A stretch of 64,000 nucleotides of DNA, from assembly GCA_902564385.1 (NCBI GenBank), contig CACFAT010000001.1, positions 124,001-188,000 on the forward strand, written 5' to 3'. Numbering within the stretch: the first letter of the stretch is position 1; each line of letters starts with the position of its first letter. The DNA comes from an uncultured Pelagibacteraceae bacterium (GTDB lineage: Bacteria > Pseudomonadota > Alphaproteobacteria > Pelagibacterales > Pelagibacteraceae). Shown here one piece after another: positions 55,015 to 63,373 of the stretch. The position numbers were made by a program, and so were the translations under genes. The notes beneath the pieces are model-generated. The model made no database searches and was not told where the DNA came from. It was given only the letters and a program-made list of their open reading frames with translations.

Positions 55015-55082
55015 ACTAGCTTCTTTAAGCTGAATTATTAATTATTATTTGAAAAGACTAGCACAAGTTAAATAGGACTAGC
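55015..55082 (-). promoter_or_regulatory. Triplicate ACTAGC elements upstream of formate dehydrogenase
   Basis: ACTAGC occurs at 55015-55020, 55057-55062 and 55077-55082, with the last two inside the 8-base repeat GACTAGCA. The start-to-start distances are 42 and 20 bases, i.e. near whole helical turns (4 and 2). The repeats span the promoter/leader of the formate dehydrogenase gene. A regulator operator is possible; none is identified. Confidence 0.4.
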
Positions 55083-55095
55083 AAACAAATTGTGT

Positions 55096-55560
55096 TTATT
55101 TTGGGTAATTCCTTTTAGCAATAAATTTGTTCAAGATTATGCCAAAAACTATCACAATAATTGATCCGCTTATAACTGGGGATATTAAATATTCAAAAGA
55201 AACCGATCCCATGATCACAATTATAGGATTTCCTCCTGCAGGAGGGTGGGTTACATTAAGAATAATCATTAATCCGACACCTATTCCAACAGCAACAGGT
55301 ATAATAATATATATCGGAAGTGGAACGAAATTCACAAATATCACACCAACAAGTGAAGTTAAAAAATGACCAAAAAATATATTTTTAGGTTTTGCAAAAG
55401 GACTTTCTGGATACCCATAAAGTAAAACCATTGTAGAACCAAAGGAAGCAATCAAAAATAATCCATAAGGTGTTTTATAAGTAAGCAATGACAAAACTCC
55501 AATTGTCAAAGTAGAAAATATTGCAGCGATAGCAGGTTTTTTAATATCTAAATTATTCAT
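55096..55560 (-). CDS. HPP-family integral membrane protein
   Basis: I start it at the ATG at 55560 (154 residues), not at 55584, since the longer N-terminus overlaps the previous gene body. Four to five hydrophobic helices carry the HPP family pattern: LIASFGSTMVLLYGYPESPFAKPKNIFFGHFLTSLVGV and LNVTHPPAGGNPIIVIMGS (HPP motif). HPP proteins are thought to move anions such as nitrite in plastids and cyanobacteria. It overlaps a SufU-like gene by 8 bases. The substrate is unknown. Confidence 0.88.
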   Translation of the reverse strand: MNNLDIKKPAIAAIFSTLTIGVLSLLTYKTPYGLFLIASFGSTMVLLYGYPESPFAKPKNIFFGHFLTSLVGVIFVNFVPLPIYIIIPVAVGIGVGLMIILNVTHPPAGGNPIIVIMGSVSFEYLISPVISGSIIVIVFGIILNKFIAKRNYPK

Positions 55561-55954
55561 CAATGCTGAGTTTCTTAATTGCAATTAATGGCATTAATAC
55601 ACAGTTTTTTCTAGATATATTTTTTTTATTAAACAATTTATTAAATTTATTTAGATTTTTTGGCAAAGGTTTAATTTCATTTTCAAAATAATCGATAAGA
55701 TTTTTTAATAAATAATTAATTTTATTTTTACTTTTTTTGATAAGTTTATGAGAAATTAAGCTTGCAGAAGCTTGACAGTAAACACAGGATTTTGTCTGAT
55801 ACCCAATATCTTGTATTATATTTTTCTTAATATTAACTCTCATTTCAATTATATCGCCACAAGTTTTATTTTTATATTTCGATCTATGAGTGTAATCTTT
55901 CAATATTTTATTATTAGTCGTGTCGGATGCAATTTTTATTATATCTAAATCCAT
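55553..55954 (-). CDS. SufU/IscU-like Fe-S scaffold protein
   Basis: The 133-residue protein has the NifU N-terminal domain pattern. CGD (NKTCGDIIEM, residue ~32) provides one ligand, SCVYCQASASLISH (about residues 56-69) another, and the final Cys is in SRKNCVLMPL near residue 118. These three cysteines and the Asp match a Zn/Fe-S scaffold site. It overlaps the HPP gene and is apart from any suf operon. A role in cluster delivery to an unknown target is possible; it could also be a sulfur-transfer protein. Confidence 0.82.
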   Translation of the reverse strand: MDLDIIKIASDTTNNKILKDYTHRSKYKNKTCGDIIEMRVNIKKNIIQDIGYQTKSCVYCQASASLISHKLIKKSKNKINYLLKNLIDYFENEIKPLPKNLNKFNKLFNKKNISRKNCVLMPLIAIKKLSIDE

Positions 55955-56001
55955 ATTTATTTAATAATATCATTAAAAATTTATAAAAAATAAATTAATT
56001 T

Positions 56002-56907
56002 ATGCCTGATTTAAAAAATCCTAAAGTAGCTATTCCAATTGTTTTATTTGCAGGCATACTTTGGTCATTTGGACCATATGTTGTAAGACATATAGATCAA
56101 CCCGAAACTGTCCCTTGGCAATACTTGTTTGCGAGAGGCATTGTTATTTTTTTATTGCTGAATGTTTACTTATTTCTGGAAGAAGGAATTTCATTTTATA
56201 AAAATTATTTAAAAATTGGGATATCTGGAATTATAGGTGGTGTCGGTTTAGGAACAGCAATGATAACTTTTATTTGGTCAATTACTAACACGACAGCAGC
56301 AGTAACTCTATTATGTTTAGCTGCTATGCCTTTTATAACCGCGCTACTTGGCTTCCTTTTCTTGAAAGAAAAAATATCAATTACAGTTTGGATATCAATT
56401 TTAGTTGCTGCATTTGGTATAATAGTAATGGCATATGGTAATAGTGAAGAAAATTCTTTAATGGGTCTAATATTTGGATTAGTATCAGCACTAGGTTTTT
56501 CAATTTTTTCAGTAAGTCTGAGATGGAGAAAACAAACTCCCAAGTTTACAACTGTTGCTATAGCTGGATTATTTTGTTTTTTATTTTCAACAGTTATGCT
56601 TTTAAATAACGATGCAAATTTCTTATCTTCAAATAAAAATGAAGCATTATTTGCCACTCATGGAACACTTGTGTGTATGGGCTTAATTCTTTATTCAATT
56701 GGATCTAAACATATTCCTGCAGCTGATTTGACTCTATTGTCTTTGACTGAAGTAATAGGAGGAATATTTTGGGTTTGGCTTCCATGGCTTGGAATAAATG
56801 AAATTCCTTCAACTAACACAATTATTGGTGGCTTCTTTATTTTTTTAGCTATATTTTATTATAGTATGATAATGCAATCTAATAGAAGATTTATTGGATT
56901 AAATTAA
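56002..56907 (+). CDS. EamA/DMT-family transporter
   Basis: The 301-residue protein has ten hydrophobic helices in two EamA repeats. Segments such as PWQYLFARGIVIFLLLNVYL, LKEKISITVWISILVAAFGIIVMAYGNSEEN and AADLTLLSLTEVIGGIFWVWLPWLGINEIPSTNTIIGG are family-typical. It precedes the amidinotransferase gene with a 6-base gap, so it may import or export a substrate of that pathway. Specificity is unknown. Confidence 0.88.
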   Translation: MPDLKNPKVAIPIVLFAGILWSFGPYVVRHIDQPETVPWQYLFARGIVIFLLLNVYLFLEEGISFYKNYLKIGISGIIGGVGLGTAMITFIWSITNTTAAVTLLCLAAMPFITALLGFLFLKEKISITVWISILVAAFGIIVMAYGNSEENSLMGLIFGLVSALGFSIFSVSLRWRKQTPKFTTVAIAGLFCFLFSTVMLLNNDANFLSSNKNEALFATHGTLVCMGLILYSIGSKHIPAADLTLLSLTEVIGGIFWVWLPWLGINEIPSTNTIIGGFFIFLAIFYYSMIMQSNRRFIGLN

Positions 56908-56913
56908 TTTTAC

Positions 56914-58029
56914 ATGGTTCAAAATAATAAGATTGTTAATAGTTGGAATGAATGGGATCCATTAAAACATGTAATTGTTGGAAGAGCAGATGGTACATGT
57001 ATTCCAGCACCTGAACCTGCTTTAGATGCTAAAGTTCCAGAAGACTCTGATATGCGAGGAACTTATGGTCCAAGAACTAAGGACACTGTCGATAAAGCTA
57101 ATGAACTGTTAGATAATTTTTCAAATTTGCTTGAAAAAAAGGGTATAAAAGTTGATAGACCAACACCTTTAGATTTTAATCAACCAACATCAACTCCTGA
57201 CTGGAAAGCCGAAACTATGTTTGGATGCATGCCACCTAGAGATGTTTTATTAACCGTGGGAAATGAAATATTAGAAGCTACAATGAGCTACAGGTGCAGA
57301 TGGTTTGAGTACCTATGTTACAGACCATTATTAAAAGACTATTATAATAAAGATCCAAATATGAGACATGAGTCAGCGCCAAAGCCTAGATTAACAGATG
57401 CAGATTATAGAAAAGACTATTTATCAGATAAAATTGGTGTAACTAAAAGACTTGAATGGACAGAAAATAAATACTTTGTCACAACAGAGGAAGAGCCATT
57501 ATTTGATGCCGCAGATATTCTAAGATTTGGAAAGGATTTAGTTGTACAACATGGATTTACAACTAACTTAAAAGGAATTGATTGGATAAAAAGACATTTT
57601 AAGGATCATAGAGTTCATGCTGTAAATTTTCCTGGCGATCCTTATCCAATTCATATTGATGCAACTTTTACACCAATTAAAGAGGGCTTAATTATTAACA
57701 ATCCACAAAGGAGACTTCCAAAAAATCAAAGAAAATTATTTGAGGATAATGGATGGAAAATTATTGATGCTGCACAACCCGCACACAATACTCCACCACC
57801 GCTTTGCTATTCTTCAGTATGGCTATCGATGAATGTTTTAGTTCTTGATCCTAAAACTGTATGCGTTGAAAAAAGTGAAAAATATCAAGCCGAACAGTTA
57901 GATAAATTAGGAATGGAAGTTATCCCTGTAGAATTAAGAGATGCATATGCGTTCGGTGGAGGCCTACACTGTTGTACAGCTGATGTTTATAGAGAAGGAA
58001 CTCTAAAAGATTACTTTCCAAAACAATAA
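56914..58029 (+). CDS. Glycine amidinotransferase-like enzyme
   Basis: The 371-residue protein of the arginine:glycine amidinotransferase family would transfer an amidino group from arginine to an amine. N-terminal NSWNEWDPLKHVIVGRADG is typical. Catalytic triad candidates are Asp in PLFDAADILRFG, His in PIHIDATFTPI and Cys353 in GGGLHCCTADVYREG. All three match AGAT positions. Acceptor could be glycine (guanidinoacetate) or another amine such as inosamine phosphate; the next gene, threonine aldolase, supplies glycine. It lies 1 base before that gene. Confidence 0.88.
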   Translation: MVQNNKIVNSWNEWDPLKHVIVGRADGTCIPAPEPALDAKVPEDSDMRGTYGPRTKDTVDKANELLDNFSNLLEKKGIKVDRPTPLDFNQPTSTPDWKAETMFGCMPPRDVLLTVGNEILEATMSYRCRWFEYLCYRPLLKDYYNKDPNMRHESAPKPRLTDADYRKDYLSDKIGVTKRLEWTENKYFVTTEEEPLFDAADILRFGKDLVVQHGFTTNLKGIDWIKRHFKDHRVHAVNFPGDPYPIHIDATFTPIKEGLIINNPQRRLPKNQRKLFEDNGWKIIDAAQPAHNTPPPLCYSSVWLSMNVLVLDPKTVCVEKSEKYQAEQLDKLGMEVIPVELRDAYAFGGGLHCCTADVYREGTLKDYFPKQ

Positions 58030-58030
58030 T

Positions 58031-59083
58031 ATGAATGCAAAAATTATTACTAAACGAAAAAGAGTAAAATTTGCATCAGACAATATTGCAGGAGCCTGTC
58101 CAGAGGTTTTAGATGCAATTATTAAAGCAAACGATGGTATTGCTCCTCCATACGGCAACGATGAAATATCAGATGTGTTACAGGAAAAATTTTCTAAAAT
58201 TTTTGAAAAAGATGTAATTGTTTATCCAACAGCATCAGGAACTGCATCAAATGCTTTGGCACTTTCTGCTATATCCCCATCGTTTGGAAATATATATTGT
58301 CATAAATTTTCTCACATCAATGTTGATGAATGTGGAGCTCCTGAATTTTATACAGGTGGTGCAAAACTTATTCCTTTGAATGGCAAAGATGGCAAAATAT
58401 CAGTTGATGAACTTGAAGCTAATATTGGAGGATTTGGAATTGTACATCATACACAACCATCTGTAGTAAGCATAACTCAAGCCACCGAAACCGGCGAAGT
58501 ATATACTTTAGATCAAATTAAAAGCATTTCTAAAGTTGCGCATAAAAAAAAATTAAAAGTACATATGGATGGTGCTAGATTTGCTAATGCTTTAGTCTCA
58601 CTAGATGTAACCCCAGCTGAGATGACATGGAAGTCAGGTGTTGATATATTATCTTTTGGAGCAACGAAAAATGGATGTATTGCTGCTGAAGCAATTATTA
58701 TATTTAACAAAGAATTAGTCGGCAATTTACCTTTCCTGTTAAAAAGATCTGGGCACCTTTTATCCAAAATGCGTTTTGTATCAGCCCAGCTAGATGGATA
58801 TATTTCAAATGATGTTTGGATAAAAAACGCAAAACACGCAAATCTAATGGCAAAAAAATTAAGCGAGGGCTTAGTTTCAAGTAATCAAGTTAAGCTTGAA
58901 TATCCAACAGAGGTGAATGAAGTATTCGTTAAACTTCCAAAAAGAATGGTTGAACATCTAAATTCAGAAGAATATATGATGAGTGATGATGAACTAGACG
59001 GCAAAACTATTAGATTAGTTACTTCATGGAATACAAACAAAAATGAAGTGGAAGAATTTTTAAAAACTATACTTAATAATTAA
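58031..59083 (+). CDS. ltaE: Low-specificity threonine aldolase
   Basis: The 350-residue PLP enzyme (fold type I) cleaves threonine/allo-threonine to glycine and acetaldehyde. Seen: FASDNIAGACPEVLDAI, VYPTASGTASNALAL, HKFSHINVDECGAPEF, HMDGARFANAL (~residue 180) and the PLP lysine in LSFGATKNGCIAAEAI. Length fits the ~340 norm. It follows the amidinotransferase gene directly, so both probably act in one glycine-linked route. Confidence 0.92.
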   Translation: MNAKIITKRKRVKFASDNIAGACPEVLDAIIKANDGIAPPYGNDEISDVLQEKFSKIFEKDVIVYPTASGTASNALALSAISPSFGNIYCHKFSHINVDECGAPEFYTGGAKLIPLNGKDGKISVDELEANIGGFGIVHHTQPSVVSITQATETGEVYTLDQIKSISKVAHKKKLKVHMDGARFANALVSLDVTPAEMTWKSGVDILSFGATKNGCIAAEAIIIFNKELVGNLPFLLKRSGHLLSKMRFVSAQLDGYISNDVWIKNAKHANLMAKKLSEGLVSSNQVKLEYPTEVNEVFVKLPKRMVEHLNSEEYMMSDDELDGKTIRLVTSWNTNKNEVEEFLKTILNN

Positions 59084-59118
59084 ATATATTATAGTAAATA
59101 TGTCATGAAGGGAGAAAA

Positions 59119-59178
59119 ATGGAAGGCTTAGCAATTGTAATAGTGTTGGTAGTGGCTTATTTAGGAGCTTTTAATTAA
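59119..59178 (+). CDS. 19-codon hydrophobic peptide
   Basis: A tiny ORF encodes MEGLAIVIVLVVAYLGAFN, a single short membrane-spanning segment with an acidic second residue. It has an excellent ribosome site, AAGGGAG, ending five bases before the ATG, better than most starts in this window. It sits 35 bases after threonine aldolase and before the GT-C-like gene. No family recognised; a regulatory or membrane micropeptide is possible, so is chance. Confidence 0.5.
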   Translation: MEGLAIVIVLVVAYLGAFN

Positions 59179-59235
59179 TAGACTTATAAATTAATTTTTA
59201 TGAATTGTTTTTTATAAAAATAAAATTTTTTTAAT

Positions 59236-60873
59236 TTGAAATTAAATTTTAACATTAAAATTTTAGTAGGCATCTTTTTTTTATCGTATTTAATTATTGG
59301 CCTCAATATATTTAAAAATTATGGTGTATCATTTGATGAGGAAACTTCTAGACTTTATGGATTAACCAATGGAAATTATATATTAAAGAAATTCTTGAAT
59401 GAGGAAAGATATAATAATTTATTTAACTCAATCACAACAAATAAATTCAAAGATAAAATTTCTAATAAACAACCAACAGAATTAAATAAGTTTCCGGATA
59501 GAGCTTATGGCGCAGTGTTCGAACTTCCTTTGGCAGCTCTAGAGGTTTTATTTAATATAAAAGATGAAAAAAATGTATTTTTATTCAGGCACTTAATAAA
59601 TTTTTTGTTTTTTTTTACATCATGTATTTACTTTTATTTCTTATTAAAAAAAATATTTAAAAAAGATTCCATAGCTTTTTTTGGGGTATTATTACTAATT
59701 ACTAATCCAAGAATTTTTGCGAACAGTTTTTATAACTCTAAAGATATAATATTTTTAAGTTTATTTATTATCTCAAATTTTTATGGTTATAATTTATTAT
59801 CAAGTAAAAATAAATCCGATTTAATATTTTTTTGTTTTTTTTCAGCCTGTTTAATTAATATAAGGCTAATAGGAATTTTAGCCCCCTTATTGATATGTTT
59901 CATGATTTTTTTAGATAATTGTAAAAGAAAGAAATTACTTAATTTCAAAATAATTCAAATCATTTTTTTTACATCAATATTTTTGTATTTAATTTGGCCA
60001 TTTTTATGGGAAGATCCAATAAATAAATTAATATTTATTTATAATCATTTCAGAAATTTAGTTCCACTAGATGTTCTGTATTTTGGAGAGTTTGTTAGAG
60101 GAGATAGTCTACCTTGGCATTATCTTCCAGTTTGGATTTTAATTACGTCACCATATGTTATAATTATTTTATTTACCGTTAGCTTAATTTTTTTTATAAC
60201 AAACTTAAGTAAAAAATTTAATTTTGATAAGAACTATCTTTTATGGAGTTCTATTTTCTTTTTAGGATTACCGATTTTTTATGTAATTTCATCAAATCTC
60301 TCACTTTATGATGGCTGGAGACATTTTTATTTTTTTTACCCCATTATTATAAAAATATCTTTAATCTCATTTTATTCTCTTCTTAAATTAAAAAATAGTT
60401 TAATAAAAAAAATCTTTTTAACTCTTTTGATGGTTATATTTTTTCATTCAATTTATACAATTTATAAATTACATCCTCATCAATACTTATATTTTAATAA
60501 TATATTTGTAAAAAATGGACTTAAAAAATTTGAAAAAGATTATTGGGGTCTTTCTAATAAAGTTGTTTTAGAAGAATTTTTAAAAAAAAATAAAAAGGGT
60601 AAAATAATTTACTCATTTTCTGGATCTATGCTACCTTCAAGTCTTTTGCTAATAGATAAAACACAAAAAAAAAGATTTATTAAATTTAGTGATGTAAGCA
60701 CTTCATATAATGGGCCTGTCTATTTCTTTTTAAATAATAGAGATAAAATAAAATATGATAAAATTCGAAAATATAGTGATACAATTTATGAGTTTGTTTT
60801 AAATGACGTCTTAATTAATGGTGTTTATAAGTTTAATAATGTTGAGAATTTAAATAAAGCTTTTGATGAATAA
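59236..60873 (+). CDS. Multi-pass membrane glycosyltransferase-like protein (GT-C fold)
   Basis: The 545-residue protein has 10-12 hydrophobic helices. After the first helix lies KNYGVSFDEETSRLYG, an acidic first-loop motif (D-E-E) like that of GT-C/PMT-type glycosyltransferases. Later FANSFYNSKDIIF and SLYDGWRHFYFFYP are also found in this group. It starts at TTG 59236; no nearby ATG extends it. It is Phe/Ile/Lys-rich, more AT-biased than neighbours. Sugar donor and acceptor are unknown. Confidence 0.65.
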   Translation: MKLNFNIKILVGIFFLSYLIIGLNIFKNYGVSFDEETSRLYGLTNGNYILKKFLNEERYNNLFNSITTNKFKDKISNKQPTELNKFPDRAYGAVFELPLAALEVLFNIKDEKNVFLFRHLINFLFFFTSCIYFYFLLKKIFKKDSIAFFGVLLLITNPRIFANSFYNSKDIIFLSLFIISNFYGYNLLSSKNKSDLIFFCFFSACLINIRLIGILAPLLICFMIFLDNCKRKKLLNFKIIQIIFFTSIFLYLIWPFLWEDPINKLIFIYNHFRNLVPLDVLYFGEFVRGDSLPWHYLPVWILITSPYVIIILFTVSLIFFITNLSKKFNFDKNYLLWSSIFFLGLPIFYVISSNLSLYDGWRHFYFFYPIIIKISLISFYSLLKLKNSLIKKIFLTLLMVIFFHSIYTIYKLHPHQYLYFNNIFVKNGLKKFEKDYWGLSNKVVLEEFLKKNKKGKIIYSFSGSMLPSSLLLIDKTQKKRFIKFSDVSTSYNGPVYFFLNNRDKIKYDKIRKYSDTIYEFVLNDVLINGVYKFNNVENLNKAFDE

Positions 60874-60884
60874 TAACTTACACA

Positions 60885-61112
60885 TTATTTCGGGTTATTT
60901 TTTAAATATTTAATGTAACTTAAAACTTCATTTATTTTTTCATCAGGTATATCTTTATAAGAGCTTTTAAATTTATTTTTTATACAAATCGCTACATGAG
61001 CATATGCATTCCTTCCTTTAGGATGATTTGGATGATCAGGAAGTTGACCATGTAAATAATCGCCAGCTTCCTGTATCATTTTCCACAGTTTACTTGCGTT
61101 TTTTTTGTTCAC
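60885..61112 (-). CDS. Small hypothetical protein, 75 residues
   Basis: A soluble, basic 75-residue protein. The middle part, LPDHPNHPKGRNAYAHVAICIK, carries the conserved-looking HPNHPKGRNAYAH segment, and the tail is helical. No known domain is recognised by eye. It lies convergent to the GT-C-like gene (11 bases) and upstream of a 64-base gap to the DUF1330 gene. Confidence 0.6.
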   Translation of the reverse strand: MNKKNASKLWKMIQEAGDYLHGQLPDHPNHPKGRNAYAHVAICIKNKFKSSYKDIPDEKINEVLSYIKYLKNNPK

Positions 61113-61176
61113 AAAAATCTAATCTTTGATTTATCTCTTTATTATCGAGTTATTATCAAGTTTTATTAGTTGAGTT

Positions 61177-61464
61177 TTAATTCCCCTCAACCAAAACTAG
61201 ATGAGCTTTAGCCGCTAATTCTCTTACCGCTTTAGCCGCTTGGTATTTTTCTGATTCATAGAACTTACGAGCAGCATCAATACTTTCAAATTCAATTAAT
61301 ACAACAGTACCTAGATTCTCACCCTCTCTTACATCAGGACTGGGTTCACGAACTAGAACTTTTCCACCGTGCTCCCCAATAGTTGGTCCAGACATTTGTT
61401 TAAACTTGTCCATACCTTCTTGATCGTGTTCTTTAAGATGTGCTATCAAATATCCTTTGCTCAT
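61177..61464 (-). CDS. DUF1330 domain protein
   Basis: The 95-residue protein has the dimeric ferredoxin-like fold of DUF1330: KGYLIAHLKEHDQEGMDKFKQM, HGGKVLVREPSPDV, GTVVLIEFESIDAARKFYESEKYQAAKAVR. The ATG is preceded by a strong AAGGAG. Family members are small monooxygenase-like proteins of unknown function. It is adjacent to sodB but in a separate transcript unit (about 100 bases). Confidence 0.88.
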   Translation of the reverse strand: MSKGYLIAHLKEHDQEGMDKFKQMSGPTIGEHGGKVLVREPSPDVREGENLGTVVLIEFESIDAARKFYESEKYQAAKAVRELAAKAHLVLVEGN

Positions 61465-61563
61465 AATTTTCTCCTTTATGTTTTAATGTAACAAATCATG
61501 AACCATGAGTCTATTTACTTTAAAAATAGCTATTTGATTTATCTCAAAAAGTTCTAGGATCAA

Positions 61564-62157
61564 TTAGATTAATAGAGATTCAACAAATTCCCAATCTATA
61601 AGATTATTAACAAATTTATCTAAATATTCAGGTCTTCTATTTCTATAATCAATGTAATAAGAATGTTCCCATACATCACAACCAAGTATTGGTTTTAAGT
61701 TATCAATTAAAGGATTAGCAGCATTAGCGGTTTTTGTAACAACTAATTTATCATTATTTAAAGATAACCAACACCAACCTGATCCAAACTGAGTTATACC
61801 TGCTTGTTTGAATTCATCTTTGAATTTTTCGACACTTCCAAAATCTTCAATAATTTTTTTCTCAAGTTTTGAAGGAATATTTCCACCACCTTTTGGCTTC
61901 ATGCACTTCCAAAAAAGATTATGGTTCCAATGCTGGCTTGCATTATTAAATATTCCAGCTTTTGAGTTATCTTTAGAGCTTTTAACAATTATATCTTCCA
62001 ATGACATTTCAGCCATGTTCGTATCTTTTATAAAATTGTTAAGATTTGTTATGTAGGTTTGATGATGTTTTCCATGATGTAATTCTAATGTTTCTTGTGA
62101 CATTATTGGAGACAAAGCCTCATTAGAATAATCTAGTTTTGGTAATTCAAATGTCAT
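61564..62157 (-). CDS. sodB: Superoxide dismutase, Fe type
   Basis: The 197-residue enzyme converts superoxide to peroxide and O2. Metal ligands: His in LELHHGKHHQTYI, His in SQHWNHNLFW, and Asp/His in LGCDVWEHSYYIDY. The Gln in FNNASQHWNH and GITQFGSGWCWL region points to the iron-dependent group. Length is the normal ~193-200. Likely single cytosolic SOD in this streamlined genome (not verified). Confidence 0.94.
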   Translation of the reverse strand: MTFELPKLDYSNEALSPIMSQETLELHHGKHHQTYITNLNNFIKDTNMAEMSLEDIIVKSSKDNSKAGIFNNASQHWNHNLFWKCMKPKGGGNIPSKLEKKIIEDFGSVEKFKDEFKQAGITQFGSGWCWLSLNNDKLVVTKTANAANPLIDNLKPILGCDVWEHSYYIDYRNRRPEYLDKFVNNLIDWEFVESLLI

Positions 62158-62221
62158 AGTTATTTTTTATAATATTTTCTTGTAAATAAACTTAATTAAG
62201 TTGACGCAATTAAATACAAAA

Positions 62222-62407
62222 TTAGTTTTCTAAAGCGTTTTCTTCTCTCATGAGAATAGGTCGACCATCTTGAGCAGTGTTTAAAGGTATAATCTTACCA
62301 TTGTATCTTGCGCATAACGTAGGTGCACTTCTCACCTGTTCTCCCAAATTTACTTCTAAATCTGCTATAACTAATTCAACCCCTTTCAATATACTCAATA
62401 TCTTCAT
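62222..62407 (-). CDS. Small hypothetical protein, 61 residues
   Basis: The 61-residue protein contains LKGVELVIADLEVNLGEQVRSAPTLCARYNGKIIPLNTAQDGRPILMRE, a possible beta-rich small domain. The start has a reasonable AGGAG, and it follows msrB by 12 bases, so it may share that transcript. I do not recognise the family. Confidence 0.6.
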   Translation of the reverse strand: MKILSILKGVELVIADLEVNLGEQVRSAPTLCARYNGKIIPLNTAQDGRPILMREENALEN

Positions 62408-62419
62408 TATTCCTCCGTT

Positions 62420-62878
62420 TTATGATGATGGCTTAAATATTAAACACAAGCCGTTATTACAATATCTTTTTCCTGTCGATCCAGGACCGTCTTCAAAGAC
62501 ATGTCCGTGATGAGCACCACATTTTGCACAATGGTATTCAATTCTTTTCATGCCAAAGCTGTAATCAACCTTAGTTTTAAAAGCTCCAGGAAGCGCCTCT
62601 GTAAATGATGGCCAACCAGTTCCACTATCAAATTTCGAGCTAGACTTAAATAGTTTAGCTCCACAATTTGCACAGTGATAAAAACCTTCTCTTTTCTCGT
62701 AATTAAGAGGGCTTGAGAATGGTCGCTCAGTTGCTTCCTCAAACATTATTTTTTTTTGGGCTTCTGTTAAATTTTGATTAATTATTTTTTTGGTTTCAGC
62801 TAATGAAATTTTGTAAGGAAAAATACTATATAGTAACGATCCAAAGATAGATAATTTTATAAATTTTCTCTTGTTCAT
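62420..62878 (-). CDS. msrB: Peptide-methionine (R)-S-oxide reductase, exported
   Basis: The 152-residue MsrB has an N-terminal signal helix (~residues 5-27, ending SLA), indicating a periplasmic enzyme. Zinc ligands are in HCANCGAKL and HCAKCGAHHGH. GTGWPSFTEAL is the substrate site, HVFEDGP the conserved turn, and the catalytic Cys is in KRYCNNGLCL (usual RYCxNS, here RYCNNG). Together with the exported MsrA at 53.1 kb, this gives stereospecific repair of both methionine sulfoxides in the envelope. Confidence 0.94.
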   Translation of the reverse strand: MNKRKFIKLSIFGSLLYSIFPYKISLAETKKIINQNLTEAQKKIMFEEATERPFSSPLNYEKREGFYHCANCGAKLFKSSSKFDSGTGWPSFTEALPGAFKTKVDYSFGMKRIEYHCAKCGAHHGHVFEDGPGSTGKRYCNNGLCLIFKPSS

Positions 62879-62943
62879 AACTTTCTTAATAAATCAATAT
62901 TATTTTATTTGTATGAGATATTTTGACAGCTTCGATTTTAAAT

Positions 62944-62972
62944 TGGTAGCTTCATAATTAATGAAGCTACCA
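62944..62972 (-). terminator. Hairpin terminator-like between GYD and msrB genes
   Basis: A perfect 12-base stem TGGTAGCTTCAT / ATGAAGCTACCA with an AATTA loop lies 7 bases after the GYD gene stop and before msrB. There is only a weak T-run, as for the hairpin at 53754, so terminator strength is uncertain. Confidence 0.7.
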
Positions 62973-62978
62973 TTAAGA

Positions 62979-63302
62979 TTATTGTCCAGGTACTTTATAG
63001 CCACTTGATACTTTTGTTGCGTGATTTGCAATTTCATTCATTGGTGTTTCCTCACAAATAGCGATATTTTTAAGTGCACCACTACCCTCAGTGGCCATTT
63101 TTATAGCAGCCATTTGCTCAAATGTACCATGGGTTTCAACTATAAAGTCATAGGGTCCTCTCAAATATGTGTAAGATTTCATTTCAGCTCCAACACTTTC
63201 AGAACACTTTCTAGCAACCTCAGATCTATCTGATCCAGGATCTTTTAAAAAGCCTGCGAATGCTTTCTCTGTAAAATTTCCCATTAAAAAAAATTTAGCC
63301 AT
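62979..63302 (-). CDS. GYD domain protein
   Basis: The 107-residue protein matches the GYD family of small ferredoxin-like-fold proteins: KFFLMGNFTEKAFAGFLKDP, SVGAEMKSYTYLRGPYDFIVETHG and MAAIKMATEGSGALKN. The Gly-Tyr/Pro-Tyr-Asp core (GPYDFIV) is the signature. Function is unknown. It is an isolated unit with a clear AGGAGG ribosome site (minus strand) before the ATG and a hairpin after it. Confidence 0.88.
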   Translation of the reverse strand: MAKFFLMGNFTEKAFAGFLKDPGSDRSEVARKCSESVGAEMKSYTYLRGPYDFIVETHGTFEQMAAIKMATEGSGALKNIAICEETPMNEIANHATKVSSGYKVPGQ

Positions 63303-63373
63303 AGATACCTCCTTTAAATGTATTATAGCACTTAAAATAATTTTTTTTAATATTTTATTGATTTATAAAAAGT

